Source of the DNA: Fragum whitleyi
Lineage: Eukaryota; Mollusca; Bivalvia; Cardiida; Cardiidae
Length of the DNA stretch: 64,000 bases
Direction: 5' to 3'
Assembly: GCA_948146395.1 (NCBI GenBank)
Contig: OX411552.1
Span: 9,009,686 to 9,073,685, forward strand
The position numbers and the translations under genes are program-made. This document shows, piece by piece, positions 20,131 to 30,516 of this stretch. The notes under the pieces are model-generated. The model was given only the letters and a program-made list of their open reading frames with translations, ran no database searches and was not told the DNA's origin. The first letter of the stretch is position 1. Each line of letters opens with the position of its first letter.

Positions 20131-20614
20131 ACAAGGGTTCGGTTTGGAGAAAAGAAACTCTTCCCCGAAATAAAAGAGTTCTGTTTATTGTAGAATGAAT
20201 TGATTTCCATAGCCAGTTTTAATACATGGTTGTTAAAAAAAACAAAACAAAAACGTGATATTTTTTTACACACTATCAAGCTTGTTGAAAAAAAACCTAG
20301 TTTTTTCTCGTTGACAAAGCAGGTTTTTTTTCACTTTTATTCAACCTTTAGATCTAAATTATTAGAACTATTAGGCACTTCTTCAGTTCTAGGCTCACGC
20401 GTGTATAACACGTCACGTAAAAATGTACGGTCAATGAAATCCGTAATGCATCTTTTTTTTTAACCTTTTTGTATAGCTTTTATTTTGTTCTTTATATGAG
20501 TGATTCAAATATATATATTCCTTCTAAAATACTGGTAGTTAATTCTTATTCCCAGCTTTGAAGAAAAATATGAAATCTCATTCGCTCAAGAATTACACAA
20601 CTTTCTATGAATAC
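20131..20614. other. Intergenic, no recognised gene
   Basis: AT-rich with homopolymer runs; nothing supported. Confidence 0.4.
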
Positions 20615-20920
20615 ACAGTTAATAACATTGTGAAGTAGACTTACATTTCAATCAAAACCATTCTTAATTGCTCTCTAAGCGCTCAATTCATTAATTCCAA
20701 ACACTCACTCAAGCCAATCAAAAACGCTCCAAAATCACTAAAAAGGGATAAATCACCACCTACATTAAAATGAATATTAACAGAAATAATCCACAATTTC
20801 ACTGACATAAATAAAATTCTTAACGTCTAATTGGTTCTTGAAGAAATAGAACGCTATTCTAAAGAACTTGTATACATATTTCAATGGAGGGGGGTTATGA
20901 ATATCGTTTATCTTGTTCAT
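20615..20920. mobile_element. F1 foldback MITE, left half
   Basis: Starts ACAGTTAATAACATTGTGAA, then the family's ttcattaattccaaacactcactc and tatcgtttatcttgttcat; the right terminus is missing. Confidence 0.6.
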
Positions 20921-20997
20921 CCTTGGATTTGCGGTGTTTAACAAACACGTCATGTTAGTTGTAATTGTGATGCTATTGGTTGTGACTCAGTCCTATT

Positions 20998-21105
20998 GAA
21001 AATGCTGCAACTGATTGCAAATTAGTCACCGCTTTGCAAAAAAGTGCACGTGCAAAGCGAGGAATAATTTGCAAACACTTTGCATAGTTTTTTTTTATCC
21101 TGTAC
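20998..21105. mobile_element. F2 foldback MITE, diverged
   Basis: tgcaactgattgcaaatta...gctttgcaaaaaagtgcacgtgcaaagcg...aatttgcaaacactttgcatag keeps the F2 layout with mutated ends. Confidence 0.6.
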
Positions 21106-21192
21106 AAGGGGCTGATTTATCTCGTGCGCAAAACACATCCGTTTCCGCAAACCCACTAGACTTGTGATCCACAGAGTGCGACTGTACGGAAC

Positions 21193-21221
21193 ATCATGAA
21201 ATTGACAAGCTCAGTTTATAT
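21193..21221. mobile_element. F1 left terminus split by F5
   Basis: acatcatgaaattgacaagctcag is an F1 end. F1-like sequence (ggaatggaattcaaatg, gagcgaattttgaatg, aaagggggtaat) resumes at about 21651, after the F5 copy. Confidence 0.55.
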
Positions 21222-21650
21222 AGAGGATAATCGTTTTTTTTTTTTTTCAGTGTAAGATCGATTTTTATATCATGGAGTAAACAACAAAAGATATATTTTC
21301 ACGAGTGGCGGAGCCACGAGTGAAAATAAAAGCCTTTGTTGTTCACGAAATGAAATATTAATCGATCTTACACGAAAAACAAACGATTATTCTTTTTCTT
21401 AAATGCAAAAATGAGACAAAATGTGAAATCTAGGACATATTTCCGTAAAGCGCGTCATTTAGCGCGTGATTGCTATGCAACGTTCTTTGTGACGTCACAT
21501 ATTTCGCCCCGCATCGTTGACGCCAGATAGGATGAAATGCTGAAGAGCAGGGTATAAGATTTTGATAATTTCACTGCTTTTGCGGTGAGTTTATCAAGTG
21601 ATAATCTACCGTTATTTCTCGATAAACCACCGAAAAGCATTAAAGAAATG
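21222..21650. mobile_element. F5 foldback element, uninterrupted
   Basis: gataatcgttttttt...gtaagatcgat...aacaacaaaa pairs with ttgttgttcacg...atcgatcttac...aaacgattatt; the centre is CACGAGTGGCGGAGCCACGAGTG. The remainder to 21650 matches the split copy at 13945/14833. Confidence 0.7.
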
Positions 21651-21845
21651 AAATGTATTCGTCGGAATGGAATTCAAATGGGTGCGGCGAGCGAATTTTG
21701 AATGATATCAAAGGGGGTAATGTGAAACAGGTCATTTAATGTTATTAAACAAAACGACCAATCGTCTATTTCCTCCCCTAGATATGATATGCGCACTATT
21801 CTATAGATACATATATGTGTCTTAATGAACTGTCATACAATGTAC

Positions 21846-22254
21846 ATTAAACAATATCGTGAAATTGACAAGGTGAATGATTTTGGAATGGTTTTGGAAT
21901 GAAAATGAATAAGTGTGTGAAGTTTTGAGTAATTCAAAATGGGGTAATCATGATGAACAAAATTAGCGATATTTATTACATCGCTTTAATGAAAAATACA
22001 TACAAGTTTATAAATAGCTTCCTATCATATCAAAAATCTGTCAAAAGCTTATAACTTCAATTATGTCAATGAAATCGCGATTTATTTTCAAGCTTTATTC
22101 TTTTAATAACTTTGTTGATGCTATCTTTTTTAATGAGTTTGGAGCGTTTTTAGATTGTTTGAGTGTTTGGAATGAATGAGTGGAACGCTGAGCGAGTAAA
22201 TTGGAATGTTTTTGATCGAGATGAATGTCGAGTTCACGATTGTAATTTAACTGT
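21846..22254. mobile_element. F1 foldback MITE
   Basis: Left AACAATATCGTGAAATTGAC, right GTCGAGTTCACGATTGTAAT, with the family interior (tttataaatagcttcctat, gcgatttattttcaagc). A right-arm fragment of another copy follows at 22258-22405. Confidence 0.75.
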
Positions 22255-22477
22255 ACGATCAGGCTTAAGGGACGCATGAAATGATTTTAGTGATTTCGTA
22301 GCACTTTAAACGATTTTGGTGCTTTGAATTCAATAAATGGAGTGATGAGAGAGTGAATTAGAACGTTTTAGGTCGAAATGATCGTCAATTTTCGATTTTA
22401 ACTTAAAGAAGAATACAAGAACTACGTCGGAGAGTGTGATTATGCTACAACTAAGATTCTTCAAATTTCATAGGTGT

Positions 22478-22906
22478 ACAGTTAACAACATCGTGAAACT
22501 GACAATCATTCCGATCAAAATCATTCTAAATCGATCAATCAGCGCTCCATTCATTAATTCCAAACACACTCAAATGGACCAAAAACGCTCCAAAATCATT
22601 TGAAAATGTATCGAAATCGTTCAAGACGACCAACATTTATTTAAACCGATCAAATTATTCTCCGATTAATTTGACTGATGTTGATTTTAAAGTGACTAAA
22701 ACGAAACACTAAAACAGTAAAGTACATATATTTTATAAAAGTGAGATAATTGATATCGCCAATTTTGTTCTTCTTGAACAAAATAATCGAGATTGGATTA
22801 CCTACCAGTAATTTCACTCAAAACTCGCTCCACACACTCATTCAATTTCATTCTAAAATCACTCCAAAATGATTTATCTTGTCAATTTTACGATGTTGTT
22901 AACGGT
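22478..22906. mobile_element. F1 foldback MITE
   Basis: Left ACAGTTAACAACATCGTGAA, right TTTTACGATGTTGTTAACGG. The central hairpin is gcgatattg/gaacaaaataatcgag-like; the two arms are clearly inverted. Confidence 0.82.
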
Positions 22907-23110
22907 TACTTGTATTTTGAAATTTTTACGCACTCAGATGGCGACCAACAAAGAATATTTAGGATAAAGGCGATATATGGGCTGTACTCTCCTTTCGTGA
23001 CTACAGCTTGAATAAGCTGTATTGTCAATGTTTTGTATATTCATCAACAACACGTGTCATGGGAGGTACGCCCTTGAATTCCAAAGTGGAAAGTCTGATT
23101 GACTCCTTAC

Positions 23111-24544
23111 TCAAAGAAGTAAGTGTGGATTTCTGTCAATAATGATAGTACAAATGCTATATTGTGGGTACTCATTGGAATCCTCTCGAGATAAACCAAA
23201 AAAGACTAGAGCACACGCAACATAGGTTTGCATTGCGAAATTAAGATTTTAGACTGGCAGCTTTACCCCTTCTTATCTGTACTTCTTGTTAAACACATTT
23301 TTGGTCTCAGGTGAATTCTAGAAATGACAAAGGTCATGGTTAGGTGCAGCAGCACCAGTGATGTTCATCCTACCTATTGTTGAAAGTAACATTAAACCAA
23401 CAAAACCAATTCAAACAAAGTTCTGATGACATGTTGAAATGTTTTAAAATTGTAAAATAAATGAGGGATGATTGGAATTTTAGTTTCATACCTTAAAGAA
23501 GATAAACTCACTGTGTCCTTGCAAATTAATGGAGTTGATGTTTGGTATTTATTTATATTTTTGTAGAATACTTACTGGTACATCTCTTTTTTCTCAAATG
23601 TCTCTTTTGTAGCTTTATGAGAAGTTTTCAGTCCATTTCTGTAACCACACCAGCTTGACCTACTAATTCCTACAGTAAAAAAAAATACATAGTAAAAATA
23701 AATGCTGTGGTTGGTCCCAAGTTTCTGAAAACTTATGTATACAACATACATTCCAACATACAAATAAGGGACTTCGTTTTCCTAGTATTATAAAGTTTTG
23801 ATTGAATTTCTCCTTGAAAAATGAAATAATTGAGGGAAAGAGTATTCAGAATTGAAAAATAATATTGTGCAACAAGTGGGGAGACTCTTCATCTTGTAAT
23901 GGGGACTTCGTAAGTTTGATTTCCACAGAAGGTGGTTTATGTAGCTTTGCAAGACCCTAAACTTCAAATTTAATCATAATATTGAAGAGGGTAGCAGTTT
24001 AAACAGTGCATAGAAATTACAAATTCTGCATGAAATCAGAATTACTGAATTACGTCACATTCCACTGAATGATAAAAGAAAAATAATTTTTGAACTGTGT
24101 CCTATCATGCTTTTTTTTCATATTGACTCAAAATTATTATTGTAAGTCACATAATGATCATTTCTTATCATTGTATGACAATGACAGGTCCTAAGGATCT
24201 TAGCTTTTAGATTTATGGTTTACAAACGCAACATAAGTACTAAAAAATAAGGAATTTTTGAGGATTTAAGAGTTTTACCAATTTCATGGGATATAAGGCA
24301 ACTAAAATATATTTTCTGTCTTAGATATTCATTATTCTAGACTTTTTATCGGAATGAAATAAAATCATTTCTCAAATGACAGTAAGTAATTCAAATTAGT
24401 GGTTCGCGGAAATATGGTCACTCACAGATATAAGGAACAACGCGATATTATCCGACCTACCTTCCATCCAAATACCGTTTCCTTCGGAGCGGTCCCAAGA
24501 ACATTTCGTCGTTTCGCAGTCTGGGCTAAAGCTGGCATTTCCAT
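23111..24544 (-). CDS. Candidate small gene, four exons, function unknown
   Basis: Proposed minus-strand exons: 24544-24457, 23669-23576, 23317-23267 and 23132-23111, giving 84 residues with consistent phase. Exon 1 starts MEMPALAQTAKRRNVLGTAP and continues KETVFGWK; exon 2 reads ISRSSWCGYRNGLKTSHKAT with KKEMYQ, basic and aromatic. The exon 2 donor (gtaagta) and acceptor (actgtag) and the exon 3 acceptor (tttctag) are good. The weak point is the exon 1 donor: a strong gtaggt lies at 24460 but gives the wrong phase, so gtcgga four bases later must be used, or an exon is missing. No domain recognised. It may be a small conserved protein or chance. Confidence 0.35.
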
Positions 24545-24599
24545 TCGGGTGATTTGAGTTCAATTATTTAATTCTTTTGAATGACTTTTGAATTACACG

Positions 24600-24710
24600 T
24601 CGAAAACACTCTTTTAGACTCCATCAGCACTCGATAAATCGCCAAAATGTAGACAACGGGGCGATTCCAAAAATGACGTCACACGGGGATTTTCCTGTTT
24701 TCGATTCAAA
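24600..24710 (-). promoter_or_regulatory. Possible promoter of the small minus-strand gene
   Basis: A perfect palindromic cAMP-response element TGACGTCA is at 24674-24681, 130 bp before the proposed ATG at 24544, in a locally GC-richer stretch (cgccccgttgtc). No TATA box seen. The call depends on the gene being real. Confidence 0.3.
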
Positions 24711-25216
24711 TGTATTTTTCAATCGTTGTCCTTTTTTCAAAAAATAACATATATGCAAGCCAATATCTTTTTATTACTTATTTTATACCATATTTATGTA
24801 AAATTAATTTGCATTAGAAAAAATATATTCAAACCGAGATACTGCGATTCTATTACGGAGTTGACCGGAATTCACCGACATTTCTCGATGTTGATAACCT
24901 TCATTGCGCTCTTTCTACCTTAAATATAAATCCGCTTTGAGATTTCAAAGAAATCGGAGCCCTTTGGGTCCGACATTACCCAGTCTTGCGTCCAGGACGC
25001 GAAAAAAGCTTTGCACGCCATACCTTCAGAATACAAAATTAGAATCCAGTTACAGTTATGTATTTGTTTGTTTGTTATTTCTTTTATCTTTGCTCTACGG
25101 GAGACAACCCGTACACTTTTGAAGAATACTCAACCACTCTTAAACAGAAATAAAAAAATACCTTGTATGTTACGAAGAGCTAATTTAACCATTTATATAG
25201 TTACAAAAGTTCGTCA
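24711..25216. other. Spacer before the tandem array
   Basis: AT-rich, no gene supported. A plus-strand frame at 25011-25331 runs into the repeat unit and lacks splice or domain support. Confidence 0.4.
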
Positions 25217-25676
25217 GAAGGAACGTCCACATATTCTACAGCTTGCTGAATGTGAGCTTTTTTTATCACTTTTTGTCTGTCTTGTGACGAGCGTCGTCCG
25301 TCAGTCGGTGTTCATTGGAAGTCGTCAATAATTGTTTTAAACATTTCTCCTCAATGGGCTAATATCAAACAAAAAAAAAAACATTTTCTATGGCGAAATT
25401 TCTAAAAAAAAATCGTATTTTTTTCTGAATTCCACGCAAATATGGCGTGGAAGGGCGATGCAATCTTTAAGCATCTTCTCCTCAAATATAACCGGACGAA
25501 TTTCAAACAAACTTGGCAGAAATTTTCCGTCGGTGAAACGTTTCATCGTCTTATTTTCCTCCCATTTCCCATACATTTTATGAATTGAATATCACCTTAT
25601 AAGATTTCCTCAAAATATCTTGAATCATTAGCACACCTGATAACGAAGTGATAAAGGTGAGCTATTGTTTTCGATT

Positions 25677-25715
25677 TTTGTTTGTCGTCCATCCGCCTGT
25701 CCGTCCGTCTGTCCA
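25677..25715 (+). repeat. Degenerate (GTCC/GTCT)n microsatellite
   Basis: tccatccgcctgtccgtccgtctgtcc; repeated in each array unit (30968, 36301) and similar to 60320-60370. Confidence 0.7.
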
Positions 25716-27659
25716 CAATTCGGTTTTACCCCTCTAAGTTCTTGGATAACTTCGCTTTTGGGTCAGATCGGACGGACAGTATGTACGGATTTATGTGCCC
25801 TGAACATCAGAAATAGCTATTTTTGACTTTGTTAACACTCTACCATCTACAAATGTTGACTTATCAAGACAAAACGTGGCCAAAATGTTGGTAACTAAAA
25901 GATGACGGATGAGTTTGATTATCAGTCTGACCAAAAAGGAATTCATAAGTTATGTGCCCTTGAATTTAACAAATTGTCGTTTTTGATCATTTTCGACTTT
26001 GCACACACTCTAGCAACTACAATTATTGACCAATCAGTCTTCGACTTAGTTTTCACTCTAACAGCCAAAGATATTGATCATTCAAAACCCAAAAGATCAT
26101 TAATGCAATTTTCAGCTTGATCATAATCTCGCATCTTAAATTATGTGCCCTTGAACCCTGATTTTTGTTATTACATATTGTTGATATCTTTCTTTTTGTA
26201 GTTTTACAATACTATTTTCAGCCCAAGAAGGGCTATTTCGTTAAGGTTCATGTAAAGTGTTTGAGACCCAATTTTAATGGCAATTCAGTTGCCAAGAAAA
26301 AGCAGTATGTCCAGGTATATTATATATCTGAATAAAGCTATTTATGAACACGAGCAGTTAAGCAACATAAGACTGTCAAAGCTATAGCAGTATAGCGAAA
26401 ACATTGTGGAATGGGTCATTTTGTAGAAAACAAGCAACCGCATCACTGTTGGATAAGATTGGCTCATATTTTATCAAAGTACAGCCTAATGTACTACCAA
26501 GGTACTACTACAACCGTAGGTAAAAAACTCGAACCAAAACCGTACTTATGCAAGCAATTCATTTTGACTTATTTTATGAACACATTCGTCATATATTTCA
26601 TTCTAATGCTGTAAACGTGTAGCTCTATGTAAGGTATGGTGTGTCACAAAATAAATGGACATTAATAGTTTATATGCCAGTAAGGTTGTTTAGCAATATG
26701 TCAAATTTTATTTCACAAAATTTAGTAATTTATTATAGATCATTGAATTTAAAAATAAACTATAATTGGAAATAAATCACAGAAAATATTTCAAGGTATT
26801 GTGGTGTGCTGTTGCACAATACCTAACATCTATTTAAAAAAAAAAAAAAAACAGACCTAACCGCTTTGTCATGTATGTTGACAAAATAAATGGAAATTGA
26901 TTGTTTCAAAAGAGCCTTTTGAGACTGAGTTTTATATCTAAGGTTGTAGATGTACCTAGCAGGAACATTTGTCTACATTCTGACCAAATTTCGGCAAATT
27001 CTTTCAAGCTTTAATGTAATTATTAATATTGAACAAAATATCCTTTTTTCCATAAAGGTCTGACTATTCTGTTATGAGTTGGGGCCGCTAATGTTGTGCA
27101 ACTGCTTGTGCTCATCCATAGCTTCTGTATGATATATTGTTAAGCTGGACAATCTGTCCTTTTTTTTCAATAGAAACGGCATTAAATGTGGTTCGACAAC
27201 TCTTTACATGATCCTTAAAGTAAAGAAAAATCCCACAACTCAGTTCTGTTTCTGTCAACTTCATGTAGACCACTCTTCAAAGAAGATGTGATATATTGTT
27301 TTTTTGTACTTCTCGATTCGTCAGTTTTCTTAGACTGTTATTCTAAACTACATGTACACGAAATTGTATTGTTCATTTCAGTTCAGTTCAGTTTTCAAAA
27401 TACAACAATTGTCATAGACATAGACAGATTAATTCTAAATCGAAAAACAAATGATATCATTTCGTATAATGCGCTCAATATGAATTGTCGACAAACTATA
27501 AAAAGTTTTTTTTTTTTTCTGCCTGCTTGCTGCTTGTGAATGTGTAGGTTTATTGATGTGTTTGTTCGACCAGTTTTGGTTTGGAGACTTTTTTTTCACA
27601 ATTATGGATTATAAAATAAAGTTAATAGCATATTGAAATTTATCTTCCTCTGTAAACAC

Positions 27660-27950
27660 GAAGTCCGGAGTGCCACAATACCCTTAATTAGAACCACTAT
27701 CATTTATTCTCTACATAAATGGACTACCTTTGCAATCTAAATATATCCTTAATTGACTTGTTTGCTGATGATACTATACTAAGTTGGGTTTTTTTGGTAG
27801 CAGTATTCAACATGTAGCATGATCACTTTACGACCGTATTAACATTATTGATCAATGGCGTCCAAGGGACATAATGATTCTTAGCCTAAATTATAAGACA
27901 ATGTCAGTGATTATTTTACCAAGCTTTAAGAAAAATGTTTCAGACCTTCC
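27660..27950 (+). pseudogene. Non-LTR reverse transcriptase fragment in unit A
   Basis: Reads, with frame changes, SGVPQ..., SFILYINGLPLQ, then SLIDLFADDTIL (palm motif C, FADD), then DIMILSLNYKTMSVIILPSF. This is the order of motif B, motif C and the following segment in Jockey/CR1-type LINEs. Frameshifts and stops make it dead. Copies are in units B (32993-33283) and C (38325-38615). Confidence 0.75.
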
Positions 27951-27990
27951 ACACAGTCTGATCCGAGTCTTTACTACGGGCTCAATAGGT

Positions 27991-28445
27991 ACAGTTAACA
28001 ACATCATGAAATTGACATTCATCTCGATCAAAACCTTTCGAACTCACTCGCTCTGCGTTACATCCATTCATTCCAAACATCCACTCGAACCATTCAAAAA
28101 CGCCCATAACTTACTGAAAAAAAGATATCAACAAAGCCATTCAAAATAAATATAGCTAGAAAAAATCGCGATTTCACTGACATAGTTGAAATTATAAGCT
28201 CATGACAAATTCTTAAATAGATAGGAAGCTATTTATAGAACTTGTATGTATACTTTATTAAAGAGGTATTAAATTTCGCTATCTTTGTTCATCCGGAACA
28301 AAATGAGCGATTTTGGATTACATCCCTATAACTTTTTGTTGTTCATCCGGAACAAATTAAACGATTTTGGATTACATCCCTTAAAATTGACTCAACACTC
28401 ACTCCACACACTCATTCACTTCCATTCCAAAGTCATTCCAAAAAA
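27991..28445. mobile_element. F1 foldback MITE, right end lost (unit A)
   Basis: Starts ACAGTTAACAACATCATGAA; the interior hairpin phrase ttgttcatccggaacaaa is present twice. The right arm stops at cattccaaaaa without the expected cacgatgttgttaactgt. The same truncation occurs in units B (33324-33778) and C (38656-39110). Confidence 0.75.
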
Positions 28446-28789
28446 GATGAATTGTGTGAGTGTCCAGGGTGCCGATTGTCTGCCCAACATGCACATGTAA
28501 AATTGATGGAAATGTCACGCACAGGCTCATTTTCTCTTATTAAGTACTGTCTTACAAATATCACTTGGCATCATATGTCTGTGACATATTTCTATTTTAC
28601 ACCCTTTTCTTGCTTAATTCATAGAATAATTAAGACTTTCCACAAAGGGAATCGGATAAATCTTGAAACGCGAGGATTTATCGATAATCAGTCTATCAGT
28701 TCACTCATTACTTTGATCGAAAGAAACACTCGGAAATGCATACACGAGGACGATTGATTTGTGCATTACCTGTTTAAAGATAGTGGACC

Positions 28790-28935
28790 CGTATTAGTTC
28801 CGCAACATTTCGGGTCTCATTATCTTTTAGAATGTTGACCGAGGTTTCCTAATGAAAATCATTAGGAAACCTTAGTTAACACTGTTAAAGTCCATAACTT
28901 CTAAAACGTTGCGGATCTATTACTGGTCCAATAGC
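28790..28935. mobile_element. F3 hairpin element
   Basis: ccgcaacatttcggg at one end and aaaacgttgcggatc at the other are inverted; at the centre AGGTTTCCTAATGAAAATCA pairs with TTAGGAAACCT. Also in unit B (34123-34268). Confidence 0.68.
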
Positions 28936-29760
28936 TTTAACCAAGATATAATTGGCGAGTCTGATATTGCATCAAACAAATCGTAATCCTTTGTTTAAAC
29001 CACGTAAGCCAGCACAGGGTTAGCTAAGGTTTGGAGGCAATATAATATCAAAGATACATCTTTAACGTTTACATCATGTACCCATAGACTGCTGATGTAG
29101 AGTTGTCTTAAATTTTTGCCCCATCCACAGGCAATTGTTTCATAACCTGACTTTTGTCATAAATGTTATTATATAATAACACCTATGACAAAATCGAATT
29201 TAGAAACAAGTGACATGTGGTCTCGTCGCAATATGCTATACAATTCAAAAAAAAGGGTGTAAAAATTCACATATGCAACAACATGTAGTTATACTAGGTA
29301 CTGCAAAACGTCAAGTATCGACAAGGGTTATTTTACAGCATGTTGCTTGACTGATCTTCAATATATATTACCCACTTTACACTCGGATACTTATGAGAGG
29401 TAAACATTCTTTATATTTTATACATGAACATAAAACTAGTAAGTTAAACACTTACACCAAATAAGGTTCTGCTCTATAGCCTAAGGCGATTGCTTTGAAG
29501 CTCAGTTTTTATGCCCCGCCATGAAATGACGACGGGCATATCGAGGGCTCAGTGCAAGACTGTCCTAAGTGTATATACACTGTATATACACTCAATACAG
29601 TCTTTCTATGAACCTTCGATATAGAGTTACCTCAGTCTGTGTGAGTACGTGCGTGGGTGTGTGGTTTTGTGTGTCTCATTCTTGTCCGGAGCATAAGTTC
29701 TACATTTATAGATGAATTTCAATATAACTTGTCACAGTTTTTTGCCCTGGGTGAGTATTT

Positions 29761-30106
29761 ACAGTTAAGAACATCGTGGAATTGACTAGTTGAATGATTT
29801 TGGAATGATTTTGGAATGATTTTGGAATTAAAATGAATGAGTGTGTGGAGCGAGCTTTGAGTGAATTTAAAGGGAGGTAATCATACATCGCTAATCTTGT
29901 TCAGGATGAACAACATTAGCGACATTTATAACCTCCCTTTAATAAAATGTATACAAGTTCTATAAATAGCTTTCTATCTATTCAAGAATCTACCAGAAGC
30001 TTATAATTTCAACTATGTCAGTGAAATTCCGACTTTTTTCTAGCTTTATTTATTTTGAATGGCGTTATTGATACTTTTTTTCAGTGAGTTTGGAGCGTTT
30101 TTGAAT
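29761..30106. mobile_element. F1 foldback MITE, left and central parts (unit A)
   Basis: ACAGTTAAGAACATCGTGGA, the central hairpin tcgctaatcttgttca/aacaacattagcga, and ttataatttcaac...ttttttctagc are family features; the right terminus is missing. Copies at 35094-35440 and 50092-50428. Confidence 0.75.
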
Positions 30107-30360
30107 AATACAATATCACTTATTTGTCCAGGGTTATCGATATTTTTACCTGTCGGTCGGCACATGTTTGTGACCATAATTATAATATGAATGGTTCGCC
30201 GCGTGAAGTCGTTAATGCCATCAGTGTTAAAGATAGACTTGGAAATTGCATTTAGCACACGTCACGCGTAAAAAGGAAACATCTGGCTACTGCGAAAAGC
30301 GTCGCTCCCAGTCAGATTGCTCGAATTGCGCAGGATGACTAGGGTCGAAACGTTCCTAAC

Positions 30361-30490
30361 TTGGCAACATTTCGGACCATATTTTCTTTCGTAATGTTAA
30401 CAGAGGTTTCCTAATGAAAATCAATAGGAAACCTCGGTTAACACTGTTAAACTTCATTACTCCCGGAACGTTGCAGAACTATCACGGGTC
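30361..30490. mobile_element. F3 hairpin element at the end of unit A
   Basis: ggcaacatttcggac / ggaacgttgcagaac outer arms, aggtttcctaatg / aataggaaacct inner arms. Copy in unit B at 35694-35823. Confidence 0.62.
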
Positions 30491-30516
30491 TACTACCTTA
30501 ATTGTCCCATTCATTT

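Larger units (their letters stand above)
25217..30516. repeat. Tandem array unit A (5300 bp)
   Basis: Starts gaaggaacgtccacatattc and ends where the same phrase recurs at 30517. From about 26700 to the end it matches unit B almost base for base, apart from a poly-T length; the first 1.5 kb shows many substitutions and small indels against units B and C. Contents: old tandem repeats (25400-26200), a RT fragment (27660-27950), an F1 MITE (27991-28445), an F3 hairpin (28790-28935), a second F1 arm (29761-30106), and further F3-type and ACGCG foldbacks to 30490. No intact gene. Confidence 0.92.

Noticed and set aside
23059..23118. Plus-strand first exon (20 codons, starting MGGTPLNSKV, donor gtaagt)
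   Set aside because: It overlaps the last exon of the minus-strand candidate, has no convincing downstream exon in unique sequence and no promoter signal. Chance is as likely.
26226..26318. Internal exon (31 codons after a good acceptor, ending CAG|gtatat) in unit A
   Set aside because: Units B and C carry a TAG in the same place and read agcccaattagggct, a small palindrome. The sequence behaves as part of the repeat, with no selection for the frame.
27288..28757. Open frames of 71-116 codons conserved in all three array units
   Set aside because: The non-coding DNA around them is equally identical, so conservation is due to recent duplication. They run through MITE and LINE fragments.
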